DNA of 64,000 nt, taken from Blastococcus mobilis (GTDB lineage Bacteria > Actinomycetota > Actinomycetes > Mycobacteriales > Geodermatophilaceae). The position numbers and the translations under genes are program-made. Under the pieces are notes generated by a model, which did not search any database, was not told the DNA's origin, and saw nothing but the letters and a program-made list of their open reading frames with translations. This document shows positions 19,035-27,350 of this stretch, in pieces. Positions within the stretch are counted from its first letter, which is position 1, and every line of letters begins with the position of its first letter. The stretch lies in the NCBI RefSeq assembly GCF_900188025.1, contig NZ_FZNO01000001.1, forward strand, positions 186,001 to 250,000. The letters run 5' to 3'.

Positions 19035-20633
19035 ATGGTCATGACGACGCGACGAGCGGCCTGGCGGGAGGGCTCCGCGGGCGGCTGGGATGACGATCTC
19101 GTCTGGTACGCCGCCGGGATGCACCGGATGAGGGCGCTCACCCCGGGCCTCGACGACTTCTTCGAGCACCTGCGGACCCTCCTGACGGGCGTGGGGACGA
19201 GCAGCGATCCGGTCGGGGACATGATCGCCATCGCCCGGCAGTGGGAGGACCCGATGAGCCTGGGCTACCAGTCCCAGGTGCACGGCACCTTCGCGCCGAA
19301 GGCGGCCTGGCCGAGCACGGCGCTGTGGCAGGAGTGCGCGCACAACCACTGGTTCTTCCTGCCGTGGCACCGGGCCTACCTGCTGGAGTTCGAAGCCGTG
19401 GTGCGGGAGCACATCCGGCAGCTGGACGGTCCCGCCGACGACTGGGCACTGCCGTACTGGAACTACTCCGACCATGCCGCGGATCCCCGCCGTCTCGGCC
19501 TGCCCGTGCCGCTGCGGGGTGACACGCTGCCCGACGGCGTCGAGGTGCCGGGTGTGGAACCACTCGCCGACGGCTCGTTCCCGAACCCCCTGTTCATCCC
19601 GGTCCGGCTCGGGCCCGACGAGCCGGCCCCCGGGGACAGCGTCGCGTGGGCTTCCGCGACGAGGGCGCTGCTCCGCCCGCACTACGCCAATCAGCAGGAC
19701 ACCGCTCGGGTGTCGTTCGGCGGCGGGGTGATCGAGGACCCCACCAACGCGGCGCAGTGGCACGGCGAATCGCCCGAGATCGGTCAGCTGGACATGCAGC
19801 CGCACGGGTCGGTGCACAACCAGGTGAGCGGCGCGATGGCGCTGTTCCAGACGGCGGGCCTCGATCCCGCCTTCTGGCTCCACCACTGCAACGTCGACCG
19901 CCTCTGGGAGACCTACGCCCACGATCTCGGGCACGGCTACCCGTTCCGGAACGGCGTGGGTACGGGCACGGCCGCCCATGCGTCGTGGATCGACCGGCAG
20001 TTCCGGTTCCGCCGTCCCGACGGCAGCACGGGTACGTGGACCGCGCCGAAGCTCCTGGACGTCGGTGCGTTGGGCTACACCTACGAGACGACGGCTCCGC
20101 CGCCACTCCCCGCAGTGCCGCCGCCACCGCCACCGGGATCGGGTGAGGACCCGTTCGGGCTCGGTGAGCCGGTCCCGGTCCCCGTCGCGGAGGCCGGCCC
20201 GCTGTCCCTGGTGGGGGAGCAGGACGTCGTCGTCTCCGGAGGGGAGCCCGCCGACCAGGGTATGGGCGTCGATGCGTTCCCGGCGGCCGCCCGCTGGCTG
20301 CTCCGGTTCGAGGGCATCCGGTCCACCCGCCCCGCTCCGACGTCGTACGAGGTGTTCCTCGGTCTGGAGCCCGGCGCGGACGCCGCTCCGGAGGACGACG
20401 GGCACTACGTGGGCCTGCTGTCGCTGTTCGGCGTGTACGAGGCCAGCAGGGACGACGGGACGTCGTCCGGCAGCGGTCAGCGCCGGCGGCTGGACGTGAC
20501 CGCGCAGGTGTCGGCCCAAGCGGGGGACCTCAGGCCGCTGGCCACCTCGGTCCGGTTGCGGCCGGTGAACCCGGGCCGCGATCTGGCCGGCGCGCAGATG
20601 TCGATCGACCGCATCACCCTGGAGTTCGGGTGA
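19035..20633 (+). CDS. Tyrosinase / polyphenol oxidase with C-terminal PPO-like domain
   Basis: A binuclear type-3 copper oxidase of 532 residues that would hydroxylate monophenols and oxidise o-diphenols to quinones. The CuA region is HNHWFFLPWHRAYLLEFE (about residues 103-120). CuB is PHGSVHNQVSG with FWLHHCNVDRLWETY (about 254-300). A proline-rich linker (PPPLPAVPPPPPPG, near 355-370) leads into a C-terminal domain resembling the plant polyphenol-oxidase KFDV-type domain (SYEVFLGLEPG), which in plants shields the copper site. No signal peptide is seen. The ATG at 19035 has GAGGGGCG upstream; the ATG two codons later is equally possible. Its stop overlaps the start of a DUF2182-like membrane protein by four bases, suggesting a paired function. 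Confidence 0.88.
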   Translation: MVMTTRRAAWREGSAGGWDDDLVWYAAGMHRMRALTPGLDDFFEHLRTLLTGVGTSSDPVGDMIAIARQWEDPMSLGYQSQVHGTFAPKAAWPSTALWQECAHNHWFFLPWHRAYLLEFEAVVREHIRQLDGPADDWALPYWNYSDHAADPRRLGLPVPLRGDTLPDGVEVPGVEPLADGSFPNPLFIPVRLGPDEPAPGDSVAWASATRALLRPHYANQQDTARVSFGGGVIEDPTNAAQWHGESPEIGQLDMQPHGSVHNQVSGAMALFQTAGLDPAFWLHHCNVDRLWETYAHDLGHGYPFRNGVGTGTAAHASWIDRQFRFRRPDGSTGTWTAPKLLDVGALGYTYETTAPPPLPAVPPPPPPGSGEDPFGLGEPVPVPVAEAGPLSLVGEQDVVVSGGEPADQGMGVDAFPAAARWLLRFEGIRSTRPAPTSYEVFLGLEPGADAAPEDDGHYVGLLSLFGVYEASRDDGTSSGSGQRRRLDVTAQVSAQAGDLRPLATSVRLRPVNPGRDLAGAQMSIDRITLEFG

Positions 20634-21409
20634 CCGGTCCGGCGCCACCGTGGGTGGAGCCACGCCGGACGCCGGTCGCCGGGCGCCTCGACCCGGAACG
20701 CCACCCGGAGTGGTGGCTGTGGGCCGTCGCCGGAGCCGGCGGGCTGGTCCTCGTAGCGCTCGTCCTCCGCGGCTGGCTCCCGAGCCCGGGGGCGGCGCCG
20801 GTGGCGGGACACTCCGGCCACCACGCGGCAGGTGGCTCGGGCCTGGCCCCACATGCCGTCGCGTGGGCAGCCATGATCGCGGTGATGGCTCCGCTGATCA
20901 CGGCCAACGTGCGTCACGCGGCGCTGCGCAGCCCCCGTCGGGCCCGCGCGGCCGTCATGGGCGACGTCGTCGCCGGGTGGGCGGGCATGTGGGCCGGCGC
21001 GGCGGTCCTCCTCGGCCTGATCGCCTGGCTGCTGACGAGCACGGCCGGCGAGCTCGGAGCCATCGCCCTGCTGACCGCGACCGCGATCGGATGGCAGTGC
21101 TCCGCGCTCAAGCGGCGCAGCGTCGCCCGCTGCCACCGCCTCCTCGCCCCGCCCCTGGACCGGGCTCGGTCACGTCGGGCATGCCGTCGGTACGGCGTCG
21201 GCCTGGGGCGGGACTGCGTGGTCAGCTGCTGGCCCCTCATGGCGCTGATGGCCGTCGCGGCCCACGACCCGGTCGTGGTCCTCTCGTCGGTGGGGGTGGC
21301 CTGGTACGAGCGGCGCCGGCGTCCCCACCACGACCCGGCGACGAGGGGGGCCTGCCTGGTCCTCGCCGCCACCGGTGCGACGGCCGCGGCGGTCGCGTTC
21401 CTGACTTAG
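20630..21409 (+). CDS. DUF2182-like predicted metal-binding membrane protein coupled to tyrosinase
   Basis: A 259-residue polytopic membrane protein with about five to six hydrophobic helices. It resembles the DUF2182 family: WAAMIAVMAPLITANVRHA in an early helix and the Cys-containing GLGRDCVVSCWPLMALMAV in a late one correspond to the family's two conserved helix motifs. The first periplasmic-side loop has a His cluster (GHSGHHA). The GTG start lies in a 4-base GTGA overlap with the tyrosinase stop. The gene pair and the His/Cys motifs suggest that it supplies copper to or membrane-tethers the tyrosinase, replacing a MelC1-type chaperone, which is absent; this is inference. It overlaps the 3' end of the convergent metalloprotease gene by four bases. 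Confidence 0.7.
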   Translation: MTGPAPPWVEPRRTPVAGRLDPERHPEWWLWAVAGAGGLVLVALVLRGWLPSPGAAPVAGHSGHHAAGGSGLAPHAVAWAAMIAVMAPLITANVRHAALRSPRRARAAVMGDVVAGWAGMWAGAAVLLGLIAWLLTSTAGELGAIALLTATAIGWQCSALKRRSVARCHRLLAPPLDRARSRRACRRYGVGLGRDCVVSCWPLMALMAVAAHDPVVVLSSVGVAWYERRRRPHHDPATRGACLVLAATGATAAAVAFLT

Positions 21410-23436
21410 GTGTACTGACCAGAGACGTTGGTCGTCGTGCGAACGGCGGCCCTGCGGCTCGGGTGCAGCAACGCCAACCGCCGGTCCTCGCCGAGACCGT
21501 CGGAGGAGCCCCATGCGCCGTCCTGACCGCGCAGGCCCCGGTCGACCAGGTACTGCAGGCGGCGGGTCTGACGGTCGGGGTCCAGCAGCGGCTGGCGCTG
21601 GTGCAGCCGGAACCGGCCGAACTGGTCGAAGACGAGCACTCCTCCGCCCCAGAGCTCCACCCGGTCCTCCGGTGCCATCCCGTCGGGGGCGCGGATGCCG
21701 GGCGGCAGGTCCCGGACCGCCGTGCGCAGCCGCTGGGTGTAGTCGGCGAGGATCTCCGTGACGACGAGGCCGTCGGGCCCCACCCGGGTGCTGCTCAGCA
21801 CCCGCTCCACCCTGGTCGGGAACCGCACGTCGACCTGCAGGACCGCGGCGTTGTTCCAGATGAACTCGTAGACCGCTTCGGGTGACGTCCGGAGGGCGAC
21901 CAGGTTGAGGTGCTCGTACCGCAGCCCGAGGGCGGTGTCGGCATCGGGGTCGGGTGGACAGACGGCCGGGGCAGGTTCCTCGCGTGCACCGTCGGGCGTC
22001 CCGTCGCCGGCCGGCGCCGCCATGCCGTCCGCGTCGACCATGGGGTGCCGCGGGGACGTGATGCCGAAGCCGGCGAACGCGTGCTCGAGCGCTGTCCGGT
22101 AGTCGTGCTCGTCCTCGGGGGCCAGCCGACGATCGGCTGTGAGGACCGCGTCGATCACGTCGGCGAGCCCCAGGTCCACCGGGGGCAGGTAGTCCAGTCC
22201 GCGGAGGAGCATGGCCAGCAGGTGCCGTGCGGACTTGACGCCCTCTTCGGCGACCCGGTCGGCGTCCAGGCCGTCGTCCTCCACGCGGAGGGGCTCCAGC
22301 CTGCCGGCCCACATCGTCACGAGCGTCTGCATGAACGCCGCGACCAGGACCTCGGCGCGGCGATGGGGCTCGGCGAACTGCGGGTCGGACTTCCACCGGT
22401 CGCCGGCCTCCAGGACGACCGACCAGCGCAGGGCCGGGAACCGGCCCGAGGTGTCGTCCCCGACGCTCGGGCGCTGGGCCCGGCCGCCCACCTCCTCGGC
22501 CAGGCGTGCCAGCGGGAGATGCATCAGCAGGACCGCCCGGCCGGCCAGCAGCGCCGCGGCCCGCTCCTCGCGGTCGGGCATCCGGAGGGCGTCCGCGTCG
22601 GACGGGAACAGGATGTGGTCGGAGTTCCCCGGGACCAGCAGACGCCGGGCGACCCCCGGCACGGTGAACACCGACAGCAGGGCCACGAGGTCGGCGAGAG
22701 CCTCGTGGAAGGCCAGCTGGTCGGGGAGGCCCGGCTCGGTGAACCGCGGTCGCAGCCCGTCGAGGATCGCGTGGCTGACCTCGTGGGCGATGACGTCATG
22801 GGACAGCGCCGTGTACAGCGCCGGCCGGCCACCGAGCGCCGGCAGCCAGCCGAAGAGCACGCCGTTGTGCTCGCGCGAGTAGAAGGCGTTGGCCTCCACC
22901 AGGGCCTGGGGGATGAGGTACAGCTGCGGAGAGCCCGAGCGCCACGGTATGGGCCGGCCCAGATGCTGCTCGAACAGCGCCAGGGTGCGGGCCGCGACCG
23001 CGTACACGTTCTGGGCCCGGAACTCGCGGTCCCCGCTCAGGGTCGTGGCGTCCGGGTGCCGTTCGACCGACCAGCGGTCGCGGTAGGTCCAGGCGTCGTC
23101 GGCGTGCAGTAGGACCGGCGGGGTGGCCTGGCCGGTGCCGACGTTCAGGTGGACGACGTGGAACCGGTGCCCACGCGGCCCCCGCTGGAGCCGCTCGGCG
23201 GGGACCGGGATCTGAGCCCGTACCGGGCCGTGCTCGTCGACGACGGAGGGATCCTGGGCCAGCACCGTCATCGGCACCGCCTCCTGCCGGAGGAGGTTGT
23301 GGCGGGCGCCTCCCGGGTCGGGGTGCTGGGCGGCTGCGCGCGCCTGGGGGCCGGGATCGTGCTCGTCGTCCGACAGGGGACCGCTCACGTGCTCGATGAG
23401 GTCGAGCACCCGCGTCCGGGCCGTGGGTCCACTCAT
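21406..23436 (-). CDS. Gluzincin-type zinc metalloprotease
   Basis: A 676-residue protein with the zinc-protease signature HEVSH (His218, Glu219, His222) in SHDVIAHEVSHAILDGL. Downstream, FHEALADLVALL supplies a probable third zinc ligand, Glu245, the spacing expected of the gluzincin clan. Sequence before and after the catalytic core (residues 90-210 and 260-676) has no family I can name; it lacks a signal peptide and membrane helices, so it is probably cytoplasmic. The ATG at 23436 is chosen because upstream codons back to 23568 are an Arg/Ser-rich non-native stretch. It converges on the tyrosinase pair with a 4-base overlap and is divergent from a luciferase-like gene 176 bases away. Confidence 0.75.
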   Translation of the reverse strand: MSGPTARTRVLDLIEHVSGPLSDDEHDPGPQARAAAQHPDPGGARHNLLRQEAVPMTVLAQDPSVVDEHGPVRAQIPVPAERLQRGPRGHRFHVVHLNVGTGQATPPVLLHADDAWTYRDRWSVERHPDATTLSGDREFRAQNVYAVAARTLALFEQHLGRPIPWRSGSPQLYLIPQALVEANAFYSREHNGVLFGWLPALGGRPALYTALSHDVIAHEVSHAILDGLRPRFTEPGLPDQLAFHEALADLVALLSVFTVPGVARRLLVPGNSDHILFPSDADALRMPDREERAAALLAGRAVLLMHLPLARLAEEVGGRAQRPSVGDDTSGRFPALRWSVVLEAGDRWKSDPQFAEPHRRAEVLVAAFMQTLVTMWAGRLEPLRVEDDGLDADRVAEEGVKSARHLLAMLLRGLDYLPPVDLGLADVIDAVLTADRRLAPEDEHDYRTALEHAFAGFGITSPRHPMVDADGMAAPAGDGTPDGAREEPAPAVCPPDPDADTALGLRYEHLNLVALRTSPEAVYEFIWNNAAVLQVDVRFPTRVERVLSSTRVGPDGLVVTEILADYTQRLRTAVRDLPPGIRAPDGMAPEDRVELWGGGVLVFDQFGRFRLHQRQPLLDPDRQTRRLQYLVDRGLRGQDGAWGSSDGLGEDRRLALLHPSRRAAVRTTTNVSGQYT

Positions 23437-23612
23437 GCGCCACCCCAGGAACAGGCCGGGCCGACAGGGGCACGCTACCGGGGAACCGGGCCTTTCCGAT
23501 CGGCTCGCCGCGCGCGACACCCGGGCGGAAGGGCACCTGGTTGACTGTCGTTGAGCGCTTGACCGCATGTGGTCGCCGGCGCCGACACGAACCCCCGCAC
23601 CGGAGGACGGCC

Positions 23613-24641
23613 ATGCAGCTCGGCGTCGACAGTTTCGTCTCGGCGGTGACCGATCCCTCGACCGGGCGCGTCATCGGGCCGGCGGAGCGGATGGAGCACC
23701 TGCTCGAGGAGATCGCACTCGCCGACCAGGTGGGGCTGCACTCGTTCGGCATCGGTGAGCACCACCGCAGGGAGTACTACGACTCGGCCCCCCCGGTGAT
23801 CCTGGCGGCCGCGGCGGCGCGGACCTCCCGCATCCGGCTCGGCAGCGCCGTGGCGGTGCTCAGCGCCGCCGACCCGGTCCGGGTGTTCCAGCAGTTCGCC
23901 ACCCTGGACCTGATCGCCAAGGGACGGATCGATCTGGTCGTCGGTCGCGGCTCGTTCACCGAGGCCTTCCCGCTGTTCGGGTTGAGCCTGGCCGACTACG
24001 ACTCGCTGTTCGAGGAGAAGCTGGACCTGCTGCTGCGCATCCGCGAGTCGGAGCAGATCACCTGGTCCGGGCGGCACCGGCCGGCGCTGACCGGACAGGG
24101 CGTCTACCCGCGGCCACTGCAGGACCCGCTGCCCATCTGGGTCGGCGTCGGGGGGACGCCCGAGTCCTTCGTGCGGGCCGGGCTGCTCGGCCTGCCGCTC
24201 ATGGTGGCCGTCATCGGCGGGGAACCGCGGCAGTTCGCCCCCCTCGTCGACCTGTACCGCCGGGCCGGGGCGCAGGCCGGGCACGCCCCCGAGCAGCTGA
24301 AGGTCGGTCTGCACGTGTTCGGCTTCGTCGCGGAGAGCACCCAGCTGGCAGCGGACACCATCTATCCCGGCTGGCACGAGATGTTCACCACGGTGTCCCG
24401 CGAGCGGGGCTTCGCGCCGCCGACCCGTGCCCGGTTCGACGCCACGAGCGGCCCGAACGGCGCCTTCTTCATGGGCGACCCCGACACCGTGGCCGACAAG
24501 CTCCTCCGGGTCTCCGAGCAGCTGGGCGGGGTGGACCGGATCTCGCTGCAGATGACCAACCCCCGACTCGCGCACACCGACCTGCTGCGGGGCATCGAAC
24601 TGCTCGGCACGGAGGTCGTTCCGCGGGTGGCTTCCGCCTGA
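23613..24641 (+). CDS. Luciferase-like (LLM) flavin-dependent oxidoreductase
   Basis: A 342-residue TIM-barrel oxidoreductase of the bacterial luciferase superfamily, using reduced flavin or F420. Family features are GLHSFGIGEHHRREYYDSAPP (as GIGEHHRREYYDSAP), RIRLGSAVAVLSAADPVRV and RIDLVVGRGSFTEAFPLFG, and the later PLPIWVGVGGTPESFVRAG. The actual cofactor and substrate cannot be decided. The ATG at 23613 has CGGAGGACG upstream. The 176 bases between it and the divergent protease gene should hold both promoters. It stands alone in its direction, followed by a very small gene 131 bases later. Confidence 0.85.
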   Translation: MQLGVDSFVSAVTDPSTGRVIGPAERMEHLLEEIALADQVGLHSFGIGEHHRREYYDSAPPVILAAAAARTSRIRLGSAVAVLSAADPVRVFQQFATLDLIAKGRIDLVVGRGSFTEAFPLFGLSLADYDSLFEEKLDLLLRIRESEQITWSGRHRPALTGQGVYPRPLQDPLPIWVGVGGTPESFVRAGLLGLPLMVAVIGGEPRQFAPLVDLYRRAGAQAGHAPEQLKVGLHVFGFVAESTQLAADTIYPGWHEMFTTVSRERGFAPPTRARFDATSGPNGAFFMGDPDTVADKLLRVSEQLGGVDRISLQMTNPRLAHTDLLRGIELLGTEVVPRVASA

Positions 24642-24772
24642 CCTCCACGGCGCCTGCGGGCAGCGGCGGGGTGCCCGGGATCCGACGGGCCCATCGAGCA
24701 GATGACGTGGGACCCGATGTTCTCGCGAGGCTGAGCGGGGAACCATCAGGACACATCCCGGAGGAGGACACC

Positions 24773-24931
24773 ATGACCGAGCAACCGGACACCCCGCTGC
24801 AGTCGGGCGACGAGGAGGACGGCTCCCACGCCAGCGTGGGGAAGGACGTCGGGCGGCCCGGCGGCGGCCGAACGGAAGGCGAGACCGCGGTCGACGACGC
24901 CATGGGGCAGGGCGCACCGCCCGAGGACTGA
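24773..24931 (+). CDS. Small acidic protein, 52 residues, unknown function
   Basis: ATG at 24773 is preceded by a near-perfect GGAGGAGG ribosome-binding site eight bases away, and the frame ends in TGA. The protein is highly acidic and Gly/Asp/Glu-rich, with no hydrophobic core; it looks intrinsically disordered (motifs LQSGDEEDGSHAS and GRPGGGRTEGE). No family is recognised. Its strong Shine-Dalgarno supports translation, and small acidic proteins of this kind are common next to stress genes in related actinobacteria, though I cannot prove this one is expressed. Confidence 0.55.
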   Translation: MTEQPDTPLQSGDEEDGSHASVGKDVGRPGGGRTEGETAVDDAMGQGAPPED

Positions 24932-25175
24932 TCGAACGGCCCCTGCATCCCGAGGAGCGTCGTCGGATCGTCGACGGCCGTCGTCGGTCCGGTTCTCGGA
25001 CCGGCGAGCCAGGAAGCGCGCCGGCGAACGCTGTCGGGGGAAGTCGGGGCCGACCCCGACCTCCCCGGACCTACGGTCGGACGGCCCTTGTCCCGACGAC
25101 GGTCGAGGACGATCCTCCTCGGTCGCCGAACGGAGCGCGGGTGCCGGCGACGAGACCAGCGCCGTGCCTGCCGAA

Positions 25176-25217
25176 CTACTTCCCGTCCGGGTACGGCTAC
25201 TTCCCGTCCGGGTACGG
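25176..25217. repeat. 21-bp tandem duplication across the stop codon of the YihY gene
   Basis: 25176-25196 and 25197-25217 are identical 21-base units. On the minus strand each reads the codons for PYPDGK plus a TAG stop. The second unit (25197-25217) is the true end of the gene, and the copy follows directly after the stop, in the same frame, so an occasional read-through would add the same six residues and stop again. Confidence 0.85.
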
Positions 25218-26225
25218 CGGCACGCTGTCCGCGACGACCGCTCCCCGCTCGCCCAACGGCCGCTCGGGCCCGACGGTCGAGTCCCGGAGGGTCTGACGCT
25301 CGGCCTCGGCGTTGATCGCCGCGCCCACGATGACGAGGAAGACGCTGATCCACAGCCAGACCATGCTGATGGCGACGCCGGCGAGCGAGCCGTAGGTGGA
25401 CTCGTAGGAACCGAGGCTCTGGACATAGGCGAAGAGTCCGACCGATGTGGCCAGCCACAGGGCCGTGGCCACGGCCGCGCCCCCGGTGATCCATCGCCAG
25501 CGGGCCTGCTTGCGGTCGGGCGCGAAGCGGTAGAGCAGCGCCAGGACGATCGCCATGAGGGCCGCGAGGGTCAGCCAGCCCACCACGGGCGCGAGCTCAC
25601 GGACGGGGCCGCGAACCCCGCCGAGCGCCCGCGACGCCGCACCCACCGCCGCGATCACCCCGCCCAGCAGCAGGGCGCCGCCGAGGACGAACATCAGCGC
25701 GAGACCGCTGCGCCGGAGGAAGCCGCGGGTCTCCGTCTCGTGGTAGGCCAGCGTCAGCGCGTCGATGAGGTAGGTGGCGGCGGTCGTCGCCGTCCAGAGG
25801 GCGACGACGAGGCCGCTGAGCCCCCGCACCGTGAGTACCTGCGTCGACGCCGCCGTGACCGTCGTCAGCTGGTCGGCCACGATCGGCTCGAGTTCCGGCG
25901 GCAGCACCCGGGCCACCGACGACAGCTGCTCGAGCGCCTGCTCGGGGGTGTTGACCGCGCCGTAGACCGAGACCGCCGTCACGAGGACCGGCGCGATCGA
26001 CAGGACGGCGAAGAAGGAGATCCCCGCCGCCAGCACCATGAGCCGGTCGCTGAGGACGTGCCGCCCGACGCGCCGGAGGATCGGCCGCCACGCCCTGAGC
26101 GGGATCCGGTGCGGCGAGACGGCGTCGGTCGCCGTGGCGGACTTCTTCGATGCCGGCGTGCGGGGCGCGGCTTCCTCTGCGCGGGCCTCGTCCGTGCGGG
26201 CCGCGTCTGTGCGGGCCTTGGCCAT
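25197..26225 (-). CDS. YihY/BrkB-family membrane protein
   Basis: A 342-residue inner-membrane protein of the YihY/virulence-factor-BrkB (UPF0761) family with about six transmembrane helices from residue 55 on. The family's GISFFAVLSIAPVLV in helix 1, the TYLIDALTLAYHE segment and a WLWISVFLVIVGAAINAE segment near the C terminus are present. The N-terminal 45 residues are a hydrophilic Ala/Arg/Glu tail. Function is not established for the family; proposed roles include transport. The ATG at 26225 is preferred over the one at 26258 because the extra residues are proline-rich and not family-like. The C-terminal coding end is tandemly duplicated (25176-25217). Confidence 0.88.
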   Translation of the reverse strand: MAKARTDAARTDEARAEEAAPRTPASKKSATATDAVSPHRIPLRAWRPILRRVGRHVLSDRLMVLAAGISFFAVLSIAPVLVTAVSVYGAVNTPEQALEQLSSVARVLPPELEPIVADQLTTVTAASTQVLTVRGLSGLVVALWTATTAATYLIDALTLAYHETETRGFLRRSGLALMFVLGGALLLGGVIAAVGAASRALGGVRGPVRELAPVVGWLTLAALMAIVLALLYRFAPDRKQARWRWITGGAAVATALWLATSVGLFAYVQSLGSYESTYGSLAGVAISMVWLWISVFLVIVGAAINAEAERQTLRDSTVGPERPLGERGAVVADSVPPYPDGK

Positions 26226-26332
26226 GGGCCATGTCTGCCCACCCGACGGCCCGGGCAAGCCGCACTTCGCCGGCGATCTTCCCGGGGTCGCCGCTGGGTG
26301 CGAACGGGGCCGTGCGCTGCCACAGTGGCGCG

Positions 26333-26971
26333 ATGACCGAGACGTCGATCAGCCGTTTCCCCGTCCGGCCGTCAGCGCAGCTGCCGGCCGACCTCGCCGA
26401 GCGCTACGCCGACGTGGCGGAGCGCTCCGGCTTCCTCCCGAACATCTTCGCCGCGCTGGCCTGGCGGCCCGAGGAGGCACGGGCGTTCTTCGCGATGCAC
26501 GACACCCTCATGGACAAGGAGACGCCCGGGCTGTCCAAGGCCGACCGCGAACTCATCGTGGTCGCCACCAGCGCCGCGAACGACTGCCTGTACTGCGTGA
26601 TCGCGCACGGGGCTGTCGCCCGGATCCGCACGCGCGACCCCTACCTGGCCGACCAGGTCGCCATCGACTGGCGCAAGGCCCCGCTCTCCCCACGCATGCA
26701 TGCCGTGCTCACCGTGGCCACGCGGCTGGCCGCCGATCCCGCCGCCGTCACGCAGCACGACCTCGCCGTCCTCACCGACCACGGCCTCACCGAGGACGAC
26801 GTCTGGGACGTCGGGATGATCACCTCGTTCTTCGCCCTGTCCAACCGGCTGGCGCACTTCGTGGCGCTCGCACCCAACCCCGAGTTCTTCCTCATGGGGC
26901 GCCTCCCACGAACCGACGCCGTCAGCGACGAGCCGGCCCCCGAGGAGCACGGGAGTCACGTGGCTTCGTAA
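26333..26971 (+). CDS. Peroxidase-related / AhpD-like carboxymuconolactone decarboxylase-fold protein
   Basis: A 212-residue protein of the AhpD-like superfamily, in the group annotated as uncharacterised peroxidase-related enzyme. The conserved core is TSAANDCLYCVIAHGAVAR, where CxxC plus a downstream His form the redox site; this fits thiol peroxidase or alkyl-hydroperoxide reducing activity. No signal peptide. ATG at 26333 with a weak upstream site. Its immediate partners are not known: it is divergent from the YihY gene (108 bases between the starts) and is followed by a long spacer before the SpoIIE gene. Confidence 0.85.
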   Translation: MTETSISRFPVRPSAQLPADLAERYADVAERSGFLPNIFAALAWRPEEARAFFAMHDTLMDKETPGLSKADRELIVVATSAANDCLYCVIAHGAVARIRTRDPYLADQVAIDWRKAPLSPRMHAVLTVATRLAADPAAVTQHDLAVLTDHGLTEDDVWDVGMITSFFALSNRLAHFVALAPNPEFFLMGRLPRTDAVSDEPAPEEHGSHVAS

Positions 26972-27350
26972 CGCCGTCCGACGACGTACGTGGACATGAA
27001 CGAGGTCTCCGACGGCCACGACGCCTGCCGGCCCCTCGCGTCCGCTGGGTGGGGCGCCGGCCGCGGAGGTGACCGGCCGGGTGCCACCTGGGAACCCCGG
27101 TGGGGATCCGGGTTCCCACGGTCGTCCGAGCCGCACGGGGGCTCGGCGCCCGGCCCCACCGCGGCATTCTCGGCGGCAGCGGGTTCTCCCGTGTCCGTGT
27201 CGAGAGCGCGCGACTCCACTGGGTAACGTGCTCGTACGGACCGAGCCGTTGCGGATCGTGCTGACCGACCCGAGGGGACCGAGCTGCTGCCGATCCACAG
27301 TCACGGACCACACATGTGCCCCGGCGCTGCCGGCCGGCACCGTCGCCGAA
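26972..27350. other. Intergenic region upstream of the HATPase-SpoIIE gene
   Basis: This 379-base stretch has no convincing gene, although the frame of the downstream protein is open back to 27069. The translation of that upstream part is Arg/Pro-rich and unlike a protein. A GGGTAAC motif near 27220 resembles the -10 of sigma-B/sigma-F type promoters, but I see no matching GTTT-like -35 at the correct distance. Confidence 0.35.

Noticed and set aside
18897-20852. 651-residue minus-strand frame opposite the tyrosinase
   Set aside because: Shadow frame of low complexity; the plus strand has both copper sites.
27069-27350. Longer start for the HATPase-SpoIIE protein
   Set aside because: The added residues are Arg/Pro-rich and not family-like; the open frame is explained by GC bias.
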